Source: Pseudomonas sp. N40(2020)
Lineage (GTDB): Bacteria; Pseudomonadota; Gammaproteobacteria; Pseudomonadales; Pseudomonadaceae
Direction: 5' to 3'
Length of the DNA stretch: 64,000 bases
NCBI RefSeq assembly: GCF_014472415.1
Contig: NZ_JACSZV010000015.1
Coordinates: 52,087-116,086, forward strand
In this document: positions 50,074 through 61,582 of the stretch, piece after piece
Numbering within the stretch: the stretch's first letter is position 1
How the letters are laid out: the number at the start of each line of letters is the position of its first letter
The notes under the pieces: generated by a model
The model's input: only the letters and a program-made list of their open reading frames with translations
What the model was told of the DNA's origin: nothing
The model's database searches: none
Position numbers and translations under genes: made by a program

Positions 50074-52284
50074 GTGAGCGCTCTTTTGACCGGGTTGCGA
50101 CACCCACATGCCCGCCTCTTTTCCTTGATTTTTCTGGTTCTGATCGTGCCGGTCTGCCTGCGCGCGGCGCTCGGCTGGTCGACGCCGCTGGGTTATTTGT
50201 CGGATCTGGCCATTGGCAGTTTGCTGGTGGTGTTGCTGCATCTTCGTCCGTGGTGGCTGGCATTGCCGGTGCTGCTGCTTTGCGCACTGTTGAGCGTGGC
50301 GACGGCTGAACTGGTCAGCGCTGTAGGCCGTCTGCCGAACCCTTCCGATCTGCATTACCTGATCGATCCGCAATTTGTCGAAAACTCCACGGGGGGCGGT
50401 TTGGCGCATCCGGCGCTGGGCATTACCTTGCTGCTGGCGTTGGTGTTTTGGCTGCTGACGCAGTTCGCTGCGCGTGGCATACCGCGCCCGGCTCTGCCCC
50501 GCGCCGTATGGAGCGCGCCGCTGGTGCTGTTTGCCGCGCACTGGGGTGCGCAAAACCTGTGGCCGAGCGAGGACGATCCGTGGCGGGCTTACAACCTGCC
50601 GCATCAATTGCTGGCCACGCAGGTCGCCGATATACAGATCCAGGCCGAGGAATGGCTGGACGGCGATGTCGAAGAAGCCGCGCCAGCGATGGCCGGGCTC
50701 ACCGACGTCGATCTCAATGGCCACAAGCTGCTGACCGCCCCGGGTCAGGCGCGCAACGTATTGGTGATAGCCCTGGAAGGCATTCCCGGCGCCTACATCC
50801 GCGCCAACCGCGAGGCCATCGGCAGCCATTATCAGGAAGACCTGATGCCCAACCTCAGCCGTTGGGCCGAGCGCGGCATGAACACTCCGGACTACGTGCT
50901 GCACACCCACCAGACCATTCGCGGTCTGTACGCCATGCTCTGTGGCGATTACGACAAGCTCAACAACGGCACGCCAAAAGGCGTGGAAATGCTCACCCAG
51001 CAACAGCGCAATCAGGCCTGCCTGCCGGCACAACTGCGCGAACACGGCTTCAGCACCCACTACCTGCAAGGCGCCGGTCTGCGCTTCATGGCCAAAGACA
51101 AGATCATGCCGCACATCGGTTTCGATGCGACCCATGGCCTGGAATGGTTCACCAACGCCAACTATCTGGAGTTCCCTTGGGGCAAGGATGACAAGGCGTT
51201 CTTCGAAGGTGCGCTGGATTATGTCGGCCAATTGAAGAAGCAGAAGCAACCGTGGATGCTGACGTTGCTGACCGTGGGCACCCATCAGCCCTATTCCGCG
51301 CCAGAAGACTATCTGCAGCGCTACGAGACGCCGAAACAGGCAGCGGTCGGTTATCTGGACGATGCGCTGGATCAGTTCCTGATCGGACTTGAACGCCAGG
51401 GCGTGTTGAAAGACACCCTCGTCGTGATCACTTCGGATGAATCCCACGGCATCGACGGCGTGCGTCTGGCCTCCTCCTGGGGCTTCAACCTGACATTGGC
51501 GCCCGAACATGAACAACTGCCGCGCCTCAACGCCGGGGTGTATGGCCATGTCGATCTGAGCACCTCCATCCTCGATTACTTCGACCTGCCAGTGCCAAGC
51601 GCGCTGAGTGGCCGCTCGCTGTTTCGCGACTATGACTCCGGGCGCGAGATCATGTCGTTTACCAACGGCAAACTGCGCTATCACGACGGTCGGGGGATTT
51701 TTTCCGAATGTGACATGCCACGCCGTTGCCGCTACTACGAAAGCGCAGGGTTTATCGCCGAGAGCGCCACGTTCAAGGGCACCTACAGCGGTCAGCGCGC
51801 TCGACAGATCGCGGCCCGCGCGAATGCCCTCGATCTGTCGCTGCTGCGCACCCCGCTCAATCAGCGCTATCAGTTCGGCAGCACCAACGTCATCCCGTTG
51901 CAAGCGCAGATCAATGACGATTGGGCCGACAACCTGATTGGCGCGCAATATCTGGAAATGCCCAAGGGCACGCAAACCCGCGTGCGCCTGACCGTACGTT
52001 CGGTCGATCCGCAGCAGGCGGCATACATTCAGCTCAAGGCCAAAGAGTTTGAACAGGACGTGCAACTGGGGCTGCCTTCAGAAATGGTCGCCACGGCGGA
52101 TCAACCGCTGGAGATGGATTTCAGTTTTGACAACCCGCAGCAGCGCAAGGCCTTCTCGTTTCACCTGTTGGGATATGGACTGGGTGCAGTAGAGGTGACG
52201 GATTTCAGTGTGATCACCGAAGTGCCGGGGCAGGAGGAACTGCTGGACGAAGTGCCTGAGGATGAAGTCGCGCAATCCAGTTGA
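50074..52284 (+). CDS. LTA synthase family sulfatase-like membrane protein
   Basis: The 736-residue protein has about five N-terminal membrane segments (to about residue 160), then a periplasmic sulfatase-fold domain (about 220-540) and a C-terminal beta-rich extension. The likely nucleophile is the Thr in LHTHQTIRGLYAMLCGDY, with further metal-site motifs ALEGIPGAYI and TSDESHGID. Family members cut phosphoglycerol or phosphoethanolamine lipid head groups and transfer them to a surface polymer. In Gram-negatives the acceptor is usually glucan, lipid A or unknown. The GTG start at 50074 follows GGAAGG at 50060-50065. The substrate is not predictable here. Confidence 0.88.
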   Translation: MSALLTGLRHPHARLFSLIFLVLIVPVCLRAALGWSTPLGYLSDLAIGSLLVVLLHLRPWWLALPVLLLCALLSVATAELVSAVGRLPNPSDLHYLIDPQFVENSTGGGLAHPALGITLLLALVFWLLTQFAARGIPRPALPRAVWSAPLVLFAAHWGAQNLWPSEDDPWRAYNLPHQLLATQVADIQIQAEEWLDGDVEEAAPAMAGLTDVDLNGHKLLTAPGQARNVLVIALEGIPGAYIRANREAIGSHYQEDLMPNLSRWAERGMNTPDYVLHTHQTIRGLYAMLCGDYDKLNNGTPKGVEMLTQQQRNQACLPAQLREHGFSTHYLQGAGLRFMAKDKIMPHIGFDATHGLEWFTNANYLEFPWGKDDKAFFEGALDYVGQLKKQKQPWMLTLLTVGTHQPYSAPEDYLQRYETPKQAAVGYLDDALDQFLIGLERQGVLKDTLVVITSDESHGIDGVRLASSWGFNLTLAPEHEQLPRLNAGVYGHVDLSTSILDYFDLPVPSALSGRSLFRDYDSGREIMSFTNGKLRYHDGRGIFSECDMPRRCRYYESAGFIAESATFKGTYSGQRARQIAARANALDLSLLRTPLNQRYQFGSTNVIPLQAQINDDWADNLIGAQYLEMPKGTQTRVRLTVRSVDPQQAAYIQLKAKEFEQDVQLGLPSEMVATADQPLEMDFSFDNPQQRKAFSFHLLGYGLGAVEVTDFSVITEVPGQEELLDEVPEDEVAQSS

Positions 52285-52294
52285 TTCATCGGTA

Positions 52295-52332
52295 AAAGGT
52301 TCTGCCTATCAGTGTCCAATAGTCGGGCTATT
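52295..52332. promoter_or_regulatory. Possible OxyR-type site upstream of katG
   Basis: CTAT occurs at 52306-52309 and 52328-52331, exactly 22 bases apart as in the OxyR consensus, with AAAG at 52295 and ATAG at 52319, the latter two bases out of phase. It lies 84 bases before katG. The match is partial. Confidence 0.35.
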
Positions 52333-52334
52333 AG

Positions 52335-54686
<2,352 letters not shown>

Positions 54687-54697
54687 TTTAGAGCAAC

Positions 54698-54730
54698 AAA
54701 AAACGCCGCTTGTTTAAGCGGCGTTTTTTT
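54698..54730 (+). terminator. Intrinsic terminator after katG
   Basis: Stem AACGCCGCTT, loop GTTT, AAGCGGCGTT followed by a run of T, 15 bases after the katG stop. Confidence 0.93.
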
Positions 54731-54770
54731 GGATGCAAACTGGATTATTTCGGTGTTTTTTAGATCTTAA

Positions 54771-54931
54771 CCCCCTCACCCCAGCCCTCTCCCCCAAGGG
54801 GGCGAGGGGGAAAGGGAGCCGATCTCGATGTGCTTCAAAACCAACGCTCGACTCGGTCTTTCAAGTCGGTGTAACTCGACCATCCACCTCGGTCAGTCCC
54901 CTCTCCCTCAGGGAGAGGGTTAGGGTGAGGG
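54771..54931. repeat. MITE-like inverted-repeat element
   Basis: About 160 bases with long inverted ends: CCCTCACCCCAGCCCTCTCCC on the left and GGGAGAGGGTTAGGGTGAGGG on the right, each followed inside by a C-run/G-run hairpin. It holds no gene and lies between katG and the end of pepN. Palindromic elements with these ends are widespread in bacterial genomes including Pseudomonas. Confidence 0.8.
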
Positions 54932-54950
54932 AAAAGCTCCAAACGCCATA

Positions 54951-57608
54951 TCAAGCCAAGCTCTTGCTAACCACCTCATACACATCGCTCGACAGCTGCC
55001 CCGAAGCCCGAATCCGCTCCAGCTCCCCTTTCATCAACGCCTGACGGGCGCTGTCGTATTTACGCCAGCGAGTCAGCGGCGCCAATTGGCGCGAGGCAAT
55101 CTGCGGGTTGAAGCCGTTCAGCTCAATCACCAGATCCGCCAGGAAGCGATAACCCGAACCATCCGCCGCGTGGAAGTTGATCAGGTTCTGCCCGGCAAAC
55201 GCACCGACCAGCGCACGCACCTTGTTCGGGTTCTTGATGTTGAACGCCGGGTGCTGCATCAACGCTTTCACTCGCTCCAGACCACCCGGCAAGGTGCTGC
55301 CGGCCTGCACGCTGAACCACTGATCCATGACCAGCGGGTTGTCCTTGAATTGCTCGGCGAAACTGGCCAGCGCTTGGTCTTTCTGCTCGTCGAACGGCGA
55401 GTTGACCAGCACCGCCAGCGCGGTCAGGCGCTCGGTCATGTTGTCGCTGGTGTCGAACTGTTCAAGCGCCGCTGCCAACACTTCCGGCTTGCCGCTGAGC
55501 ATCAGGTACGACAGCGCGATGTTCTGCAAGGCACGACGGGCGAAATGCTCGGCCTCGGCCACATACGGGGTTTTCTTCGACAGGTCACGGTTGGCCTGAT
55601 AACGCAGCCACAGTCCTTCGAACAGGTTGTCGGCCAGTTGCTTGCGGGCAAATTCGCGTGCGATATGGATGGCATCGACGTCCGCCACTTCGCTGATTTC
55701 AGTGAGGTACGCCTCACCCGGCAGCGAGAGCATTTCAGCGACCATCGCCTGATCCAGCGACTCGTCGGACAACACCGTGCGCAGCGCCGAAACCAGACGC
55801 GGATCGAGCACCAGACTTTCGCCCTTCTGCTGCTGCGCGATCAGCTCTTGCAGTACCTGTACCGACAGTTGCTGACCGGCATCCCAGCGGTTGAAGCCGT
55901 CGCTGTCGTGCTGCATCAGGAACATCAACTGGTCACGGTTGTACGGGAAGCTCAGTTTCACCGGCGCCGAGAAGCCACGCAGCAACGATGGCAATGGCTG
56001 CTCGCTGATGTCGACGAAGGTGAAGGTCTGCTCTGCCTCGGTCACCGAGATCACGCGGGTGGTGCCTTGCGCCGATGCTTCACCGGCCAGACGCAGGGCG
56101 ATCTCGTTGCCCTTGCTGTCGAGCAGGCCCAGTTCGACCGGAATCACGAACGGCAGTTTTTCTACCTTGTCCGGGGTTTCCGGGCAGCTCTGGCGGAAGG
56201 TCAGGCTGTAGGTTTTCGCCGCGGCATCGTAAGACTCGCTCACCGCCAGGCGTGGCGTACCGGCCTGGCTGTACCAGCGTTTGAACTGGGTCAGGTCGAC
56301 GCCGTTGGCATCTTCCATCGCCTTGATGAAATCGTCGCAAGTCACGGCCTGGCCGTCGTGGCGATCGAAGTACAGGTCGCTGCCCTTACGGAAGCCTACG
56401 GCGCCGAGCAAGGTATGGATCATGCCGACCACTTCCGAGCCCTTTTCGTACACGGTCAGGGTGTAGAAGTTGGAAATCTCGATGAAGCTGTCCGGGCGCA
56501 CGGCGTGGGCCATCGGGCCGGCATCTTCGGCGAACTGATGGGTACGCAGGTACGCCACGTCCTGAATGCGCTTGACCGTGGCCGAGTTCATGTCGGCGGA
56601 GAAGCCGGAATCGCGGAACACGGTGAAGCCTTCCTTGAGCGACAACTGGAACCAGTCGCGGCAGGTCACGCGGTTGCCCGACCAGTTGTGGAAGTATTCG
56701 TGGGCGACGATCGCCTCGACCCGCTGGTGCGCGGCGTCGGTAGCGGTTTCGGCGCGGGCCAGCACGGCGCTGGAGTTGAAGATATTGAGGCCTTTATTCT
56801 CCATGGCGCCCATGTTGAAGTCGTTGACCGCGACGATCATGAAGATGTCCAGATCGTACTCGCGACCGTAGACCTCTTCGTCCCAGCGCATCGACTTCTT
56901 CAGGCTGTTCATCGCGTGCTGGCACTTGTCGATGTTTTCCGGCTCGACATAGATGCGCAGCGCGACGGTGCGCTCGGTCATGGTGGTGAAGGTGTCTTCA
57001 ACGCACCACAAATCACCGGCCACCAGCGCGAACAGGTACGCCGGTTTCATGAACGGGTCTTCCCAGGTCGCCCAGTGCCGGCCGTCTTCGCCGGGGCCGG
57101 AAGCGATCGGGTTGCCGTTCGACAGCAGCACCGGATAGCTGTGCTGCTCGGCGACCACCGTGGTGGTGAACTTGCTCATCACGTCGGGACGGTCGAGGTA
57201 ATAGGTGATCTTGCGGAAGCCTTCGGCTTCGCACTGGGTGCAGAACATCGTGCCGGACTTGTACAGGCCTTCCAGCGCGGTGTTGGTTTCCGGGTGGATC
57301 TTGACGCTGGTGTCGACCGTGAAGGTTTCGCTGGTCGGTTGCAGGGTCAGGTGGTTTTCGCTGAGCTGGTAATCGTCAGCGCTCAGCTCTTTGTCGGCGA
57401 GTGTGACCGCGAGCAATTCCAGCTGCTGGCCATCGAGCACCAGCGGCGGCAGGCCCGCGCCACGGGCCGGGTTGCGGCGCATCACCAGTTGCGCGTGGAC
57501 CAGGCTGTGGTCCTCGAACAACTCGAAGGTCAGGTGTGTTTCGTCGATCAGGTACTCAGGCGCCTGATAGTCCTTCAGGTAAATCATCTTCGGTTGTTCG
57601 GTGCGCAT
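54951..57608 (-). CDS. pepN: Aminopeptidase N (M1 family)
   Basis: The 885-residue protein is a complete gamma-proteobacterial PepN. The exopeptidase signature is GAMENKGLN and the zinc site is HEYFH at 303-307 with the third ligand Glu326 in SLKEG. It removes N-terminal residues from peptides in the cytosol. The ATG at 57608 is preceded by AAGGA. The frame on the opposite strand is also open for 859 codons, a base-composition artefact. It is the last of a run of minus-strand genes, 10 bases downstream of the DUF2797 gene. Confidence 0.96.
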   Translation of the reverse strand: MRTEQPKMIYLKDYQAPEYLIDETHLTFELFEDHSLVHAQLVMRRNPARGAGLPPLVLDGQQLELLAVTLADKELSADDYQLSENHLTLQPTSETFTVDTSVKIHPETNTALEGLYKSGTMFCTQCEAEGFRKITYYLDRPDVMSKFTTTVVAEQHSYPVLLSNGNPIASGPGEDGRHWATWEDPFMKPAYLFALVAGDLWCVEDTFTTMTERTVALRIYVEPENIDKCQHAMNSLKKSMRWDEEVYGREYDLDIFMIVAVNDFNMGAMENKGLNIFNSSAVLARAETATDAAHQRVEAIVAHEYFHNWSGNRVTCRDWFQLSLKEGFTVFRDSGFSADMNSATVKRIQDVAYLRTHQFAEDAGPMAHAVRPDSFIEISNFYTLTVYEKGSEVVGMIHTLLGAVGFRKGSDLYFDRHDGQAVTCDDFIKAMEDANGVDLTQFKRWYSQAGTPRLAVSESYDAAAKTYSLTFRQSCPETPDKVEKLPFVIPVELGLLDSKGNEIALRLAGEASAQGTTRVISVTEAEQTFTFVDISEQPLPSLLRGFSAPVKLSFPYNRDQLMFLMQHDSDGFNRWDAGQQLSVQVLQELIAQQQKGESLVLDPRLVSALRTVLSDESLDQAMVAEMLSLPGEAYLTEISEVADVDAIHIAREFARKQLADNLFEGLWLRYQANRDLSKKTPYVAEAEHFARRALQNIALSYLMLSGKPEVLAAALEQFDTSDNMTERLTALAVLVNSPFDEQKDQALASFAEQFKDNPLVMDQWFSVQAGSTLPGGLERVKALMQHPAFNIKNPNKVRALVGAFAGQNLINFHAADGSGYRFLADLVIELNGFNPQIASRQLAPLTRWRKYDSARQALMKGELERIRASGQLSSDVYEVVSKSLA

Positions 57609-57618
57609 GCTGGAATCC

Positions 57619-58449
57619 TTATTGATGCACGGCGAGCTGATAAGCCGTGTACTTACGAATGTTGATCACGCCGGTATCGAAGATCAGGTACTGGCCCTTG
57701 ATCCCCAGCAGCGTGCCTTCGGCAATCGGGTTCTTGTCCAGGTTGAAGCTGACGATCTTGGCCGGGTATTGCTCGACCGGATAGCGGATTTCGATAGGTT
57801 CGACATCGGCAATCGTCTGAATTGCCTGTAGGCCGAATCGCTCCTGCAAGCCTTGCAGGCCCTCGGCGCAGCTTTCGAACAACTGATCGCGTACTTGCGC
57901 CAGATCGACTGCCACCGCATCGCCCTTGAGCAGTGCGCGCCAGTTGGTCTTGTCGGCGACTTGACTGCGGAACAGATCTTCGACGAAGCCCGATTGCTGC
58001 CGCGTCGCCACACGCATGATCGGCAACGCCTGACTGGCACCCTGATCGAGCCAGCGGGTCGGCAATTGGGTAGCACGAGTGATGCCAACCTTGACCCCCG
58101 ACGAGTTGGCCAGATAGACCACATGGTCGGTCATGCAGAACTGCTCGCCCCACGCAGGATCGCGGCAGGTGCCGGCGTCAAAGTGGCAACGCTCCGGGCT
58201 CATGATGCAGATATCGCACTGGGCCAGCTTGGTCATGCACGGGTAGCAGTAACCCTGGCTGAAACTGGTTTTGGTCTTGCGCCCGCAATGGGTGCAGTGG
58301 ATCGCCCCCAGGTACTCCAGACGCACCGTGGTGCCGATCAAAGGATTGACCGGCACCTCGACGTCATCCAGACGAAACGCGTATTGCACGTTCGGCCCGT
58401 CAAGGCACGCCGACATTTTGCTGATTGCACCGCGGCCAATCTCGATCAA
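57619..58449 (-). CDS. DUF2797 family protein
   Basis: About 276 residues. A cysteine-rich block (CTHCGRKTKTSFSQGYCYPC followed by CDICIMSPERC) looks like a metal-binding module, and a GIY-YIG-like or nucleotide-related segment VYLANSSGVKVGITRATQLPTRW follows. The function is unknown. The start is placed at TTG 58449, overlapping the DUF1315 stop (TTGA), because homologues as I recall begin with a similar IEIGRGALSKM stretch; an ATG at 58416 would be shorter. It is in a minus-strand run with DUF1315 upstream and pepN downstream. Confidence 0.82.
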   Translation of the reverse strand: MIEIGRGAISKMSACLDGPNVQYAFRLDDVEVPVNPLIGTTVRLEYLGAIHCTHCGRKTKTSFSQGYCYPCMTKLAQCDICIMSPERCHFDAGTCRDPAWGEQFCMTDHVVYLANSSGVKVGITRATQLPTRWLDQGASQALPIMRVATRQQSGFVEDLFRSQVADKTNWRALLKGDAVAVDLAQVRDQLFESCAEGLQGLQERFGLQAIQTIADVEPIEIRYPVEQYPAKIVSFNLDKNPIAEGTLLGIKGQYLIFDTGVINIRKYTAYQLAVHQ

Positions 58450-58706
58450 TGGATGGCATCCGACTTGAACAGAATGTTCGGCACTTCGATCGACTTCGAC
58501 GCACACTCCTGCGGGCCCATGTAACCGGTGCGCTGTTCTTCAGGCAGGTTCTGGATTTCCCAGGCGATCATCGCCTGCAACGACAGCTCGCGCTGTTCGG
58601 CGGTGAGTTTGCCACCGTCCGACCACTTGCCGATTTCCACGGCCAGTTTCAGGCTCTCGTAGATGTCCGGGGTGATGTTTTTGATCATTTCGTTAAAAGA
58701 GGACAT
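58446..58706 (-). CDS. DUF1315 (YeaC-like) family protein
   Basis: An 86-residue acidic, soluble protein, with the family pattern MIKNITPDIYESLKLAVEIGKW and the central LTAEQRELSLQAMIAWE. The end includes RTGYMG, as in YeaC-like proteins. The function is unknown. It overlaps the DUF2797 gene by four bases at its stop, so the two are likely translated together. Confidence 0.88.
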   Translation of the reverse strand: MSSFNEMIKNITPDIYESLKLAVEIGKWSDGGKLTAEQRELSLQAMIAWEIQNLPEEQRTGYMGPQECASKSIEVPNILFKSDAIH

Positions 58707-58739
58707 CAGGGTCTCCGTGCTCTTTATTCACTGAAAATT

Positions 58740-59609
58740 TTAGACGGCCAGTTTACGGCGGTTATACAAACCGCCCAACAAACCGGTTAAGCATCCGATG
58801 AGTAACCCGCCGACGTGGGCGGCATTGGCAATTTCGCCGAAGCCGATCATCGAGATCAGCCCGGACATGCACACCAACAGCCACACCAGCATCATCACCA
58901 ATACGCCGCGCGGCAGGCGATAGGCCGGGTTCGGCGACAACAACTGGAAGATCCAGCAGTGGCCGAGCAAGCCGTAAAGCACACCGGACAGTCCGCCGAA
59001 CAAGGTCGCGCCGCTCCAGGCGAACTGCGCGTAGTTGGACACCAGGCTGAACAGCAACGTCAGGCCGATCAAATTGATACTGCCCTGACGCGACTCGATG
59101 CGCCGCCCCAGCTCCCAGTACCACATGCCGTTCATGGCCAGGTGGAGGATGCCGAAGTGGATCAGCATCGGCGTCACCAACCGCCACCACTGCCCCGCCG
59201 CGAGGCTGTCAGCCAACGGAGTGAAGTGGATGTATTCGCCGATCACACGGAAATCGAGGAAGGTCAGCCAGCGCAGGGTTTCCAGGTTTTCACCCAGAAA
59301 GGTCAGGCCGGCGACGATCAGGCACAGCAGCAGAATGAAGCCTGTGGCCTTGGCGTGCTTCAGTTGTTCGACGAAGCCCGGACGCTTGAAGGTCTGGGCT
59401 ACCGGGATGTCCAGGGTTTGCTCGGGATCACCGGCCGGGAAGCGCTCGTACAGCGAACGAACGTCGTCGCTGACCTCCGCTGGCGCCCACAACACCTGCT
59501 CGCCCGCCTCCTCACTGACCCGGTGCGGCACCTGCATGCGTTGCAGCAGCGTGACGAAACCGCTCAAGTCCACCGCCAGGGGCAGACGCAATACCGCTAC
59601 CGCACTCAT
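58740..59609 (-). CDS. glpG: Rhomboid intramembrane serine protease (GlpG-like)
   Basis: The 289-residue protein has an N-terminal cytosolic domain (about 1-85) and six or more membrane segments. The catalytic pair is Ser208 in GLSG and His265 in AAHVGG, with the HLAMNGMWYWELGRRIE segment of GlpG-type rhomboids before them. It cuts membrane proteins inside the inner membrane. The start overlaps the end of the upstream metallophosphatase gene (ATGA), so both belong to one transcript with nadK. Confidence 0.94.
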   Translation of the reverse strand: MSAVAVLRLPLAVDLSGFVTLLQRMQVPHRVSEEAGEQVLWAPAEVSDDVRSLYERFPAGDPEQTLDIPVAQTFKRPGFVEQLKHAKATGFILLLCLIVAGLTFLGENLETLRWLTFLDFRVIGEYIHFTPLADSLAAGQWWRLVTPMLIHFGILHLAMNGMWYWELGRRIESRQGSINLIGLTLLFSLVSNYAQFAWSGATLFGGLSGVLYGLLGHCWIFQLLSPNPAYRLPRGVLVMMLVWLLVCMSGLISMIGFGEIANAAHVGGLLIGCLTGLLGGLYNRRKLAV

Positions 59610-60577
59610 TGCAGCACCTCCGGCCGCTCGACATCGACCCAGACAAATTTATGCGGATCAAGGCGGGTTTCCTGATCCAGACGATAGGCGACGAGTTTGC
59701 CGTAGAGCACCGCGCTGTAATCCAGACACGCGAGGTTCGGGCGGATCGGTGCCGGTTTGCCGCTGCGCCAGTAATGGCCGACGAACAGCAACGGCTCATC
59801 GACGCCATAGCGCAGCAGGGAATTCTTTTCAGTGGAAGTCAGCGGCGTCTGCGCCACCGGCTCCGGCAAGGCATCGGGCTGAAAGACGATGTCGCCATAG
59901 GTTTTCGGATCGTCTTCCCAGAACTTGGTGCGGAAGAACGAACGCACCAGACCATCACCACTGGTCATGGTCTGGCCGTCCGGCAGACGCATGTCGGTGC
60001 CGCGCAGCAGGCGATCGAACACGGTGCAGGCAAAGCTGCCGGGCACGGCCGAGGCCTGGAGGAAATGCTCATCGATGCGTGCATCGGGAAACAGGCCGCG
60101 CAGCGGTTCGATCAGGCCGGCGTCCCAGCACGCATGCACCACACGGAAACGCCCGGCATCCACCACCAGCGGCAGTTCATAGAACCACTGCTGAAAGTCG
60201 TGCCAGTCGCCGGGATGGTCTTCGAACTGAGTCAGGGTTTCATGGAGCAATCGCGCATGGCGCGGCGTGTGCTCACGCACGAACTGCTTGCCGCTGCCCG
60301 GTGGCGCCGGCGTGCTCCAGCCGAGGGCATTGAATTCATGGTTGCCCATGATGCACAAGGCCTGACCGGCCTCGACCATGTCGTGGACGATGTGCAGCGC
60401 CTCGCGAATCCGCGGGCCACGGTCGATGATGTCACCGACGAACACGGCCATGCGCGATGGATGCCGCCAGACCCCGCCCTGCTTGTGATAACCGAGACGG
60501 TCAAGCAGATGTTCGAGGGTCAAGGCGCATCCGTGCACGTCACCAATCAGGTCATAACTGCGCGCGGGATCGAGCAT
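59606..60577 (-). CDS. Metallophosphoesterase (PP2A/ApaH-like)
   Basis: The 323-residue protein has the phosphoesterase metal motifs GDVHG (12-16), GDIIDRG and GNHE, and later a His in GHYW. The two-metal core resembles bacterial Ser/Thr phosphatases or diadenosine tetraphosphatase-like proteins. The substrate is unclear. It lies between nadK and the rhomboid gene, sharing one base with the end of nadK and overlapping the rhomboid start by four bases, a tight operon. Confidence 0.92.
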   Translation of the reverse strand: MLDPARSYDLIGDVHGCALTLEHLLDRLGYHKQGGVWRHPSRMAVFVGDIIDRGPRIREALHIVHDMVEAGQALCIMGNHEFNALGWSTPAPPGSGKQFVREHTPRHARLLHETLTQFEDHPGDWHDFQQWFYELPLVVDAGRFRVVHACWDAGLIEPLRGLFPDARIDEHFLQASAVPGSFACTVFDRLLRGTDMRLPDGQTMTSGDGLVRSFFRTKFWEDDPKTYGDIVFQPDALPEPVAQTPLTSTEKNSLLRYGVDEPLLFVGHYWRSGKPAPIRPNLACLDYSAVLYGKLVAYRLDQETRLDPHKFVWVDVERPEVLQ

Positions 60578-61467
60578 CAGTCGCCTCCACCGCCCAGCTT
60601 GCTGCCCCAGCCGAGCTTGGTGCGGCAGACTTCGTAGTAATTGTGGTCAAGCGGGTGGATCAATCGCAGTTTCTGCGCTTTCTTGCTGACGGTGATGGTG
60701 TCGCCCGGCGCACAGGTGAAATGGTTCTGCCCGTCGCAGGAGACTTGCGGATAGATCTGCATGTTTTTCGACACGACGATTTTCAGCTCACTGTTGCCAT
60801 CGACCACAATTGGCCTGCTCGACAACATATGGGGGTACATCGGCACGATCACAATGGCGTCGAGCTTGGGATGCATGATCGGCCCGCCCGCCGACAACGC
60901 ATAAGCAGTGGAACCGGTCGGGGTGGCGACGATCAGACCGTCGGCCTTCTGGCTGCAGACGAACTGGCCGTCAATGTACAGCTCGAACTCGATCATCCGC
61001 GTCGACTTGCCCGGGTGTAGCACCACATCGTTGAGCGCATCACCCTGACCGATGGCCTCGCCGTGGCGGCGGACTTCGGCTTGCAGCAGGAAGCGGTTTT
61101 CCACCAGATAGTGGCCGTCGAGGACCTTGGCGACTTCGACTTCCAGCTCGTCCGGGCGAATGTCGGTGAGAAAACCGAGGCTGCCACGGTTGATCCCCAG
61201 CACCGGAATATTGTGTTTTGCCAGCGCACGGGCGGCCCCGAGCAGGCTGCCGTCACCGCCGACGACGATGACCATGTCGCAGACTTCACCGAGCATCTTG
61301 CGCGACGAGGTTTGCAGGCCGTGGCCCGGCAGGACTTCGGCGATGGTGTCTTCGAGGATCACATGCAGGTGACGATCGAGCAGAAACCGTTTCAGTCGGC
61401 GGACGGTATCCAGCACCTGGGAACTGCCCAGGCGACCGATGATGCCGATATTACGAAATTGCTCCAT
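60577..61467 (-). CDS. nadK: NAD kinase
   Basis: The 296-residue protein has the NAD kinase signature GGDGSLLGAAR (70-80, catalytic Asp72), the GINRGSLGFLTD segment and the TPTGSTAYALSAGGPI segment. It makes NADP from NAD and ATP in the cytosol. The ATG at 61467 has AGAGG upstream. A longer frame exists, but it runs past this site. It is the first gene of the nadK-phosphatase-rhomboid operon. Confidence 0.96.
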   Translation of the reverse strand: MEQFRNIGIIGRLGSSQVLDTVRRLKRFLLDRHLHVILEDTIAEVLPGHGLQTSSRKMLGEVCDMVIVVGGDGSLLGAARALAKHNIPVLGINRGSLGFLTDIRPDELEVEVAKVLDGHYLVENRFLLQAEVRRHGEAIGQGDALNDVVLHPGKSTRMIEFELYIDGQFVCSQKADGLIVATPTGSTAYALSAGGPIMHPKLDAIVIVPMYPHMLSSRPIVVDGNSELKIVVSKNMQIYPQVSCDGQNHFTCAPGDTITVSKKAQKLRLIHPLDHNYYEVCRTKLGWGSKLGGGGD

Positions 61468-61582
61468 GGGACCTCTGCGGACAATCGAAAACGCGAAAAC
61501 CACGATTATGGGCGAAAGCCTGCGATAGACAAAATCCTTTCAGCCTCAAGGGTGGGCTCGTGTTTAAGGCTATGCTCGCAAG

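Noticed and set aside
50029..52065. 678-codon frame antisense to the LTA-synthase-like gene
   Set aside because: The plus-strand gene has clear family motifs; this frame does not.
55086..57665. 859-codon open frame antisense to pepN
   Set aside because: It mirrors pepN codons in a GC-rich genome and has no recognisable domain or ribosome site.
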